This document shows, in pieces, positions 5,703 through 11,689 of a stretch of DNA of 22,212 nucleotides. The position numbers and the translations under genes are program-made. The stretch covers positions 1-22,212 of the forward strand of contig JAFGPF010000009.1 in NCBI GenBank assembly GCA_016926115.1. Direction: 5' to 3'. Each line of letters starts with the position of its first letter. Positions within the stretch are counted from its first letter, which is position 1. A model generated the notes under the pieces. It made no database searches and was not told the DNA's origin. It saw nothing but the letters and a program-made list of their open reading frames with translations. The stretch is from Dehalococcoidales bacterium. Its GTDB lineage: Bacteria; Chloroflexota; Dehalococcoidia; Dehalococcoidales; RBG-16-60-22.

Positions 5703-6916
5703 AAAAAACGTCCGAATTCAAGAACTACAAGAAAGAAATCATGGGGGCGGCGCACGACGACCGACTTCGTCTGGCGCTGTCCCGCGCCGTCAAGAGCTTC
5801 CGCGCCAACGTGAAAAACGCCCTGGAAAAGTTCCCCCACACGGTGGCTATGGCGGAAGAAGTCAGGCAAATCAAGGAAAAAGCCATCCCGCGCATGGAGG
5901 AACTCACCGCACAGGCGATTGAAGCCATCGAGGAAAACAGGGGCAAGGGCTATATAGCTAAAACGGCGGACGAAGCCCTGGAAATCATCGCCGACCTTAC
6001 CGGCACGAACAAGCTGGTGGTCAAGGGAAAGACCATGACCGGCGAGGAAATCGGCTTGCGCGAGTACCTGGAGAAAAAGGGCAACGAGGTCTACGAGACC
6101 GACCTCGGCGAGTTCATCATCCAGAAAATGGGCTCGCGACCCATGCATATCCTGTCGCCATCGATTCACGTCCCCCGCGAGGACGTCGCCCGCCTCTTTA
6201 CCAGGGTCATGGGACAGGAGATAGCCCCGGACTCTGAGATTAAGGACATGGTGGCGGCAGCAAGGGAATACCTGCGCGATAAGTTCTTCCGCGCCGATAT
6301 CGGCATCAGCGGCGCCAACGTGGTATCCGCCGATACCGGCACATTGTTCATCATCGAAAATGAGGGCAATATCCGCCTTGCCACCGGCGCGCCGCCGGTG
6401 CACATTGCCCTGGTGGGCATGGAAAAACTGGTGCCCGCCCTCGGCGACGCGTACAAGGTGTCCGAGGTTACCTGGCGTTACGCCAATTACACGGTTCCCT
6501 CCTACGTCAGCATGGTATCCGGCCCCAGCAAGACCGGCGATATCGAAAAGGTGACCACCTACGGCGCCCACGGGCCCCGGGAGTTCCACGTCATCTTCCT
6601 GGACGGCGGGAGGACGCGACTCGCCAAATACCCCAAGCTGGCACAGGCCCTCTACTGCCTGCGCTGCGGCGGCTGCCTCTACGAGTGCCCCGTCTTCGCC
6701 GTGACCGCCGGGCACTTCGGAGATAAATATTTCGCCGGCATCGGCGCGGTCTGGGCGGCCATCGTCAACCAGGACATGGAGAAGGCGGCTTCCATCGCCT
6801 ATACCTGCCTGACCTGCGGACGCTGCCGCGAACGCTGCCCCATGAAGATAGACGTGCCTGAAATGATTATCGAGCTGAGGAAGCTGCTGGCGGAAGGCGA
6901 TTCGACCAATGCGTGA
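5699..6916 (+). CDS. LutB-like LUD-domain protein with two [4Fe-4S] sites
   Basis: The 405-residue protein has an N-terminal and central LUD domain (blocks near AMAEEVRQIKEKAI, ADIGISGANVVSADTGTLFI and MVSGPSKTGDIEK) followed by two ferredoxin-type sites: Cys320-x2-Cys323-x2-Cys326-x3-Cys330-Pro and Cys370-x2-Cys373-x2-Cys376-x3-Cys380-Pro. LutB proteins of this build serve in lactate utilisation. No LutC gene is seen nearby, so a lactate role is not proven. The frame is open upstream of 5699, but the ATG there lies in an ATGA overlap with the HdrB-like gene and matches the family start. The end overlaps the hydro-lyase alpha gene by 8 bases. Confidence 0.88.
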   Translation: MKKTSEFKNYKKEIMGAAHDDRLRLALSRAVKSFRANVKNALEKFPHTVAMAEEVRQIKEKAIPRMEELTAQAIEAIEENRGKGYIAKTADEALEIIADLTGTNKLVVKGKTMTGEEIGLREYLEKKGNEVYETDLGEFIIQKMGSRPMHILSPSIHVPREDVARLFTRVMGQEIAPDSEIKDMVAAAREYLRDKFFRADIGISGANVVSADTGTLFIIENEGNIRLATGAPPVHIALVGMEKLVPALGDAYKVSEVTWRYANYTVPSYVSMVSGPSKTGDIEKVTTYGAHGPREFHVIFLDGGRTRLAKYPKLAQALYCLRCGGCLYECPVFAVTAGHFGDKYFAGIGAVWAAIVNQDMEKAASIAYTCLTCGRCRERCPMKIDVPEMIIELRKLLAEGDSTNA

Positions 6917-7754
6917 AATAAAAGCCGAGGCGGTCACCGCAGCCGTCGCCAGTCTCTTCAAGCAGGCGAACTACGAACTCGGCGGGGACGTGCTGGACGC
7001 CCTGAAAAAGGCGCGCCGGGAAGAAGAATCGCCGTCCGGTAGTGAAGTCCTCGACACCATTCTCAAGAATGCCGATATCGCTAAAAGCGAGCGAATCCCC
7101 CTCTGCCAGGACTGCGGCATCGCCGTCGTCTTTCTTGAGATTGGTCAGGACGTCCACGTCATCGGCGGCGACCTTTATACCGCCGTCAACGCGGGTGTGA
7201 AACAGGCATACGAGGAAGGGTACTTACGCAAGTCGATAGTTACACAGCCTTTCTCCGAACGCAAAAACACCGGCGATAATACCCCCGCCGTTATTCACAC
7301 GGATATCGTCCCCGGCGATAAGCTTAAAATCACCGTCCTGCCCAAGGGCGGCGGCGCCGAGAATATGGCGAAGCTGGGCATGCTGCTTCCCTCGGCAGGA
7401 AGGCAGGGAGTGGTGGAATTTGTCGTCAATGCCGTGGACGAAGCCTGGAGCAAGCCCTGCCCGCCGGTAATCATCGGCGTGGGCATCGGCGGCACGGCGG
7501 AAAAATCAGTCGCCATGGCGAAACACGCCCTCCTGCGTAAGGTAGGTGAACCCAGTCCCGACACCGGGACCGCCGACCTTGAAAGAGAAATTCTGGAAAA
7601 GGTGAATAACCTGGGCATCGGCCCCATGGGCTACGGCGGCAGGATTACCGCCCTCGCCGTACATGCAGAGACTTTCCCCACCCATATCACCTCCCTCCCC
7701 GTGGCGGTCAACCTGCAGTGCCACAGCGCCCGTCACCGGGAGGTAATTCTCTAA
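6909..7754 (+). CDS. Class I fumarate hydratase/tartrate dehydratase alpha subunit
   Basis: The 281-residue protein matches the alpha subunit of two-subunit, oxygen-sensitive [4Fe-4S] hydro-lyases (fumarase class I, TtdA type), which add or remove water across fumarate, tartrate or similar dicarboxylates. Probable cluster cysteines are Cys66 (PLCQDCG), Cys184 (KPCPPV) and Cys271 (NLQCHSARH). Other landmarks are TGDNTPAVIHTDIVPG, PKGGGAENMAKL, GVGIGGTAEKS and GPMGYGGRITALAV. It overlaps the LUD gene by 8 bases, implying translational coupling. Fumarase is the default reading; L-tartrate dehydratase or another dicarboxylate hydro-lyase cannot be excluded. Confidence 0.9.
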   Translation: MREIKAEAVTAAVASLFKQANYELGGDVLDALKKARREEESPSGSEVLDTILKNADIAKSERIPLCQDCGIAVVFLEIGQDVHVIGGDLYTAVNAGVKQAYEEGYLRKSIVTQPFSERKNTGDNTPAVIHTDIVPGDKLKITVLPKGGGAENMAKLGMLLPSAGRQGVVEFVVNAVDEAWSKPCPPVIIGVGIGGTAEKSVAMAKHALLRKVGEPSPDTGTADLEREILEKVNNLGIGPMGYGGRITALAVHAETFPTHITSLPVAVNLQCHSARHREVIL

Positions 7755-7766
7755 GGAATATAAATA

Positions 7767-7794
7767 CGTCATTCCCGCTTTCGCGGGAATCCAG
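7767..7794 (+). repeat. Dispersed hairpin repeat, copy 4 (loop inverted)
   Basis: Same stem and same outer flanks (CGTC left, CCAG right) as the other copies, but the loop reads TTTC, the reverse complement of GAAA. It sits in the 98-base gap between the hydro-lyase alpha and beta genes, 12 bases after the alpha stop. Confidence 0.9.
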
Positions 7795-7810
7795 AAGTGG
7801 GGAGGGCGAG

Positions 7811-7829
7811 TGTCGGGCTAAGCCCGACA
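7811..7829 (+). repeat. Small palindrome TGTCGGGCTAAGCCCGACA
   Basis: Perfect 9-bp arms around a central A, 16 bases after hairpin repeat copy 4. No T tract follows, so a terminator is unlikely, and the beta subunit gene begins 23 bases later. A weaker GGGT-CAC-ACCC hairpin lies in a similar position after copy 5 (11632-11642), suggesting that a second palindrome belongs to some copies of the element. Confidence 0.7.
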
Positions 7830-7852
7830 ATAACACAAGACTAAATAGAGCT

Positions 7853-8413
7853 ATGGCAAAGAAAGTAAGACTGCCCCTAACCGAAGCAACACTGGCAGAC
7901 CTGAAAGCCGGCGATAACCTGCTGCTTTCCGGCATCATGTACGTTGCCCGCGACGCCGCCCACCGGAGAATGACCGATTCCCTGGAAAAGGGAGAACCAC
8001 TCCCCTTCGATATCAGGGGGCAGACGATATATTACATGGGTCCCTCCCCGGCTCCCCCCGGCAGGCCCATCGGCGCGGCGGGCCCCACCACCAGCGCCCG
8101 CATGGACGCGTATACCCCCCTCCTCCTCACCGCCGGACTTAAAGCTATGATTGGCAAAGGGGTGCGTTCGGCAGAGGTGAAGGAAGCCATGAAAAAGCAC
8201 CGGGCCGTTTACCTGGCGGCTGTCGGCGGGGCGGGCGCCCTGATTTCTAAAAGCATCGTTAAGTCGGCGGTCGTCGCCTACGAAGACCTGGGACCGGAAG
8301 CTGTCCTGCGACTCGAAGTCAAGGACTTCCCCGCCACTGTTATAAACGACATCTACGGTGGCGACCTTTATGAGGAAGGAAAGGCGAAATACAGGAGGAA
8401 AGACAATGGCTGA
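7853..8413 (+). CDS. Class I fumarate hydratase/tartrate dehydratase beta subunit
   Basis: The 186-residue protein matches the beta (swivelling C-terminal) subunit of class I hydro-lyases. It shows LPLTEATLADLKAGDNLLLSG at the start, the conserved GPTTSARMDAYTP loop, and AAVGGAGALISKSI followed by LEVKDFPATVINDIYGGDLY near the end. It pairs with the alpha subunit gene 98 bases upstream, from which it is split by a hairpin repeat; alpha and beta genes usually lie much closer. The frame is open back to 7718, but the residues before the ATG at 7853 translate the repeat and are not family-like. The ribosome-binding site is weak (AGAG). It overlaps the first cyclase gene by 8 bases. Confidence 0.9.
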   Translation: MAKKVRLPLTEATLADLKAGDNLLLSGIMYVARDAAHRRMTDSLEKGEPLPFDIRGQTIYYMGPSPAPPGRPIGAAGPTTSARMDAYTPLLLTAGLKAMIGKGVRSAEVKEAMKKHRAVYLAAVGGAGALISKSIVKSAVVAYEDLGPEAVLRLEVKDFPATVINDIYGGDLYEEGKAKYRRKDNG

Positions 8414-9065
8414 ATGGATAGACATCACGCTGCCCCTGGGCAAGGAAATACCCGTGCTGCCGATAGGCGACCCGGACAATCCCGCCGTGCCCATACCGAA
8501 AGTGGAACGCTTCTTCGACGTTGAAAAAGGCGACGTAGCCACGATGAGCCGGATTGAGATGATTTCCCACGACGGCACCCACATCGACGCCCCCCTTCAC
8601 TTTATCCGCGGCGGCAAGACCATCGACGAGATGCCTGTCGATACCACCATAGGCCCCGCTCGCGTCATCGAAATCAAGGACGAAAAAGATATAACGGTCA
8701 AAGAACTGGAACAGTACGATATCAAGTCCGGCGAGCGTATCCTGTTCAAGACCAGGAACTCACCCGTTGTTTACAGTTCGCAGTGGTACACGGGCCCCCA
8801 CGTCACGCTCTCACTGGAAGGCGCGAAGTACCTGGCGGACAAAAAGATTCGACTCGTCGGCATAGACTATCTTTCCATCGCCAGCAACGACCCTCCGGAA
8901 CTCCTCGGGGAGGTACATATCACGCTGTTGAGCAACGGCGTATTTATCATTGAAGGTCTGAATCTCGACGGTGTGAAACCGGGCGATTACGAGCTCGTCT
9001 GCCTGCCGCTGCGACTTGAAAAAGGCGACGCCGGACCCTGCCGGGCTGTCATCAGGCCGCTATAA
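8406..9065 (+). CDS. Cyclase-family metal-dependent hydrolase, paralogue 1
   Basis: This 219-residue protein belongs to the cyclase/kynurenine formamidase-like family of metal-dependent amide or lactone hydrolases. The metal motif HDGTHIDAPLHF gives His55, His59, Asp61 and His66. Other family parts are WIDITLPLGKEIPV at the start, GPARVIEI, GERILFKT, VGIDYLSI and EGLNLDGVKPGDYELVCLPLR. AGGAGG at 8393-8398 supports the ATG at 8406, within an 8-base overlap with the hydro-lyase beta gene. A near relative follows directly. The substrate is unknown; kynurenine formamidase is not supported because no other tryptophan-breakdown gene is present. Confidence 0.87.
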   Translation: MAEWIDITLPLGKEIPVLPIGDPDNPAVPIPKVERFFDVEKGDVATMSRIEMISHDGTHIDAPLHFIRGGKTIDEMPVDTTIGPARVIEIKDEKDITVKELEQYDIKSGERILFKTRNSPVVYSSQWYTGPHVTLSLEGAKYLADKKIRLVGIDYLSIASNDPPELLGEVHITLLSNGVFIIEGLNLDGVKPGDYELVCLPLRLEKGDAGPCRAVIRPL

Positions 9066-9093
9066 GGCAAAAATATAAAGGAGGTAATCCATA

Positions 9094-9738
9094 ATGGCAA
9101 AGTCGGAATGGATAGATATTTCAATACCGCTGCGAAAGGGCATGGTGCACTGGCCCACCGACCCCGTTCCGCCGGACGTCGACTTTATGCACCATCAGGA
9201 CGGCGATAAGCAGATTACCACGTCCCAGGTGACCATCAACTCCCACCACGGCACTCACATCGACGCCCCGCGCCACTTTAGTCCCAAAGGGACGAGCATC
9301 GATAATATGCCCCTGGAAACCATCATGGGACCGGTGCGCGTCCTCGGCATCAAGGACACGGAATCGATAAAGCCGCAGGAACTGGAACCCTACGACATCC
9401 GGCCGGGCGAGCGTATCCTGTTTAAGACCAAAAACTCCTCGTTCTACAAGCTGAATAAGTTCGTCGAGGACTTCGTATATATATCCAACGAAGCAGCGCA
9501 TTACCTCCTCGGGAAAAAAGTGTCGGTAATCGGCATCGACTACTACGCCATCGGCAGCTTCCGGGACAGAGCGAGTCTGGTGGAAGTACACGAGGTGCTG
9601 GTGGGCAACGGCATCTGGGCACTCGAAGGCCTGGACCTCTCCGCGGTGGAACCCGGCAACTACGAGATTATCTGCCTGCCGGTAAAGATAGAAGGCGGCG
9701 ATGCCGGCTGGTGCCGTCCAATCATCCGGCCGATTTGA
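9094..9738 (+). CDS. Cyclase-family metal-dependent hydrolase, paralogue 2
   Basis: This 214-residue protein is clearly paralogous to the preceding gene: both start with SEW/AEW-IDI-PL and share GPVRVLGIKD, RPGERILFKTKNS, VIGIDYYAIGS, EVLVGNGIWALEGLDL and GNYEIICLPVKIEGGDAGWCRPIIRPI-like blocks. The motif HHGTHIDAPRHF gives His51, His55, Asp57 and His62. Its N-terminus (GMVHWPTDPVPP) is closer to the classical cyclase pattern than that of paralogue 1. AAAGGAGGT at 9077-9084 is a near-perfect ribosome-binding site. Tandem diverged copies could form a heteromer or act on two related substrates. Confidence 0.87.
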   Translation: MAKSEWIDISIPLRKGMVHWPTDPVPPDVDFMHHQDGDKQITTSQVTINSHHGTHIDAPRHFSPKGTSIDNMPLETIMGPVRVLGIKDTESIKPQELEPYDIRPGERILFKTKNSSFYKLNKFVEDFVYISNEAAHYLLGKKVSVIGIDYYAIGSFRDRASLVEVHEVLVGNGIWALEGLDLSAVEPGNYEIICLPVKIEGGDAGWCRPIIRPI

Positions 9739-9755
9739 TAGGTTGCAGGATAAAA

Positions 9756-10112
9756 ATGGAAGTAAGTTTCTGGACCCGGCTCGACGAACTGATTGAATCA
9801 TCGGAAATCGTCCTCGATAGACCTAAAGGCTCAAGACATCCCGGGTATCCCGATATCGTATTTCCGCTTGATTATGGCTACCTGGAAGGCACCACAACCG
9901 TAGACGGCAACGGAATAGATATCTGGCGTGGCACGGCGGAACACCGCAAACTGACAGCGATAGCCTGCACCGTCGATATTCACAAGAGAGACGCGGAGAT
10001 AAAGCTACTCATCGGCTGCACCGAAGAGGAAATCGGCATCATCGAAGATTTCCACAACGGCCCGTACCAGTCCGCCATAGTTATCAGAAGGGATACCAGC
10101 CGGCTTTCCTGA
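9756..10112 (+). CDS. Small inorganic pyrophosphatase-fold protein, altered active site
   Basis: The 118-residue protein resembles soluble family I inorganic pyrophosphatase (RPKGSRHPGYPDIVFPLDYGYL, then VDGNGIDIW), but it is about 50 residues shorter than the usual enzyme. Compared with E. coli Ppa, Asp50, Asp55, Asp74 and Asp79 line up with Asp65, Asp70, Asp97 and Asp102, while Asn52 replaces Asp67 and Glu81 replaces Lys104. Activity on pyrophosphate is therefore uncertain; a related phosphohydrolase or a non-catalytic role is possible. The frame is open back to 9711, but GCAGGA at 9745-9750 favours the ATG at 9756. It lies 17 bases after the second cyclase gene. Confidence 0.72.
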   Translation: MEVSFWTRLDELIESSEIVLDRPKGSRHPGYPDIVFPLDYGYLEGTTTVDGNGIDIWRGTAEHRKLTAIACTVDIHKRDAEIKLLIGCTEEEIGIIEDFHNGPYQSAIVIRRDTSRLS

Positions 10113-10123
10113 ACCCATTCTGC

Positions 10124-10152
10124 TTGAACGGAAACTCCCGACACGCTAAAGT
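10124..10152 (+). promoter_or_regulatory. Weak candidate promoter before glcD
   Basis: TTGAAC (10124-10129), 17 bases, TAAAGT (10147-10152); each box matches consensus at four of six bases. The -10 context ACGCTAAAGT resembles ACGCTAAAAT of the candidate at 20118-20146. It would give glcD and the glcF-like gene a start of their own inside the cluster. Confidence 0.3.
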
Positions 10153-10186
10153 AGTAGTAGAGGACTGAGTTTATCCGGGAGTATTT

Positions 10187-11581
10187 ATGTTCAACTCAAA
10201 ACACGTCGACCGGCTGCGCAAGATAGTAGGCAAAGAGAACGTGCTGGCAACCCAGGAAGAGCTTCTGGCTTACTCCTACGATGCCACCAATATGTGGCAG
10301 CACCTGCCGGACGTCGTGGTGCTGCCTTCGGACGTCAAACAGATTTCCGCGATTTTGAATTTCGCCAGCGATAATAACATCCCGGTCACGCCAAGGGGCG
10401 GCGGCACCAACGTCAGCGGCGGCTCCATCCCGATTAAAGGCGGCATCGTCCTCTGCACCACGCGGATGGACCGTATCATCGAGATTAACAGTACCAACCT
10501 CAATGCCACGGTGGAGCCGGGCGTCGTCCTCCAGGACTTTCAGAACGCCCTGGCTGAAGAGGGCCTGTTCTTCCCGCCCGACCCCCAGAGCTTCGCGGGC
10601 TGCACGATGGGCGGGGTTGTCGCGGAAAACTCCGGCGGCCCCTCCTGCCTGAAATACGGGGTCGCCAAACAGTACGTCCTCGGACTTGAGGTAGTGCTTG
10701 CCGACGGCACGATTGTTAAGCTTGGCGGGCTGACGCCCAAGAACCGCACCGGGTATGAATTGATGATGCTGTTCGTCGGCTCCGAGGGCACGCTGGGCGT
10801 TATTACTAAAATAACGCTGCGGCTGCTCCCGCAGCCGCAGACCAGCCGGACTATCGTGGCGGTTATCAGCGACGTCGCTGTGGCCGGCGAGACGGTGACG
10901 GAAATCATCGCCAGCGGCGTCCTCCCCTCTAAAGTCGAGTTCGTGGACAACTGGACCTTCGAGAAGTTCCGCGGGCTCCTGCCGGATAAAATCCTCGATA
11001 ATTCCGAGGTAATCCTCCTCATACAGGTGGACGGCTTGCCGCAGACCGTGGAGGCGGAAACCCAGCAGGTCGTGGCTATCTGTAAAAACCGCGCCGGTGA
11101 GGTAAGGGTGGCGCAGGACCAGGCGGAAGCCGACCGCTACTGGCAGGCGCGTACCGCCCATTTCTCCGATATTTCGAGCCGCACCCACACCATTCTCAAC
11201 GAGGACGTATCCGTGCCGCGCGATAAGATAGCCGACTTCATCAAGCAAAGCCGGGAAAGCGCTAAAAAACACGACGTTCCCATCAGTTTCGCGGGACACG
11301 TAGGGGACGGTAACTTCCACCCGGTGGTGCTTACGGACAGCCGCGATAAGGAACATTTTGACCGCGCCATGAAGTGCATCGACGATATCATCGAGATAGC
11401 CATATCCCTGGGCGGCGTGCTCTCCGGAGAGCACGGTATCGGACTGGAGAAGCAGCGTTTCCTCAAGAAAGCCATGGACCCCGCCGCCATAGAAATAATG
11501 AAGAAAATAAAGGATGTCCTCGACCCCCGCCACATCCTCAACCCCGGCAAAATCTGGGAAGAAACATCAGATGAAAACTAG
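10187..11581 (+). CDS. glcD: FAD-linked 2-hydroxyacid oxidase, GlcD type
   Basis: This 464-residue flavoprotein belongs to the GlcD/D-lactate dehydrogenase family (PCMH-type FAD domain, then an FAD-oxidase C-terminal domain). Landmarks are PDVVVLPSDVKQISAIL, TPRGGGTNVSGGSIP (FAD pyrophosphate loop), GCTMGGVVAENSGGPSCLKYG, FVGSEGTLGVITKITLRLLP, and in the C-terminal domain FAGHVGDGNFHPVV, SGEHGIGLEKQRF and LNPGKIW. It should oxidise glycolate, D-lactate or another D-2-hydroxyacid and pass electrons to the iron-sulfur protein encoded next. GGGAG stands six bases before the ATG. The last codons lie in ATGAAAACTAGCCCC, a 15-base word repeated exactly at the start of the next gene. The substrate is not readable from sequence. 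Confidence 0.92.
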   Translation: MFNSKHVDRLRKIVGKENVLATQEELLAYSYDATNMWQHLPDVVVLPSDVKQISAILNFASDNNIPVTPRGGGTNVSGGSIPIKGGIVLCTTRMDRIIEINSTNLNATVEPGVVLQDFQNALAEEGLFFPPDPQSFAGCTMGGVVAENSGGPSCLKYGVAKQYVLGLEVVLADGTIVKLGGLTPKNRTGYELMMLFVGSEGTLGVITKITLRLLPQPQTSRTIVAVISDVAVAGETVTEIIASGVLPSKVEFVDNWTFEKFRGLLPDKILDNSEVILLIQVDGLPQTVEAETQQVVAICKNRAGEVRVAQDQAEADRYWQARTAHFSDISSRTHTILNEDVSVPRDKIADFIKQSRESAKKHDVPISFAGHVGDGNFHPVVLTDSRDKEHFDRAMKCIDDIIEIAISLGGVLSGEHGIGLEKQRFLKKAMDPAAIEIMKKIKDVLDPRHILNPGKIWEETSDEN

Positions 11582-11585
11582 CCCC
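11571..11585 (+). repeat. 15-base direct duplication, left copy (end of glcD)
   Basis: ATGAAAACTAGCCCC here contains the glcD TAG stop at 11579-11581 and is identical to 11675-11689. The two copies bracket an 89-base insert (11586-11674) that holds hairpin repeat copy 5. The bases outside the 15 do not match on either side. Confidence 0.9.
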
Positions 11586-11597
11586 AGACCTCTAACA

Positions 11598-11625
11598 CGT
11601 CATTCCCGCGAAAGCGGGAATCCAG
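11598..11625 (+). repeat. Dispersed hairpin repeat, copy 5
   Basis: Exact match to the 28-base unit of copies 1 and 2, loop GAAA. It lies 16 bases after the glcD stop, within the insert bracketed by the 15-base duplication. Confidence 0.92.
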
Positions 11626-11674
11626 ATGGCTGGGTCACACCCGACTATGACGATTGTATCTTGGTGGAGTTAAA

Positions 11675-11689
11675 ATGAAAACTAGCCCC
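11675..11689 (+). repeat. 15-base direct duplication, right copy (start of glcF-like gene)
   Basis: ATGAAAACTAGCCCC is here the first five codons of the glcF-like gene (ATG at 11675). If the insert and one copy are removed, the two genes would overlap by 11 bases (ATGAAAACTAG), which fits the overlapping style of the neighbouring genes. Confidence 0.9.

Noticed and set aside
5384..6961. A 525-codon open frame on the minus strand
   Set aside because: It lies antisense to the HdrB-like and LUD genes, whose motifs are clear. Its translation has no recognisable motif and low-complexity stretches typical of the complement of GC-rich codons.
7811..7829. An intrinsic terminator after the hydro-lyase alpha gene
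   Set aside because: The palindrome is perfect but is followed by AATAACAC, not a T tract, and the beta subunit gene must be transcribed through it.
9711..9755. An upstream start for the pyrophosphatase-fold protein overlapping the cyclase gene
   Set aside because: The extra 15 residues are the end of the cyclase gene in another frame, and the ATG at 9756 has a GCAGGA site.
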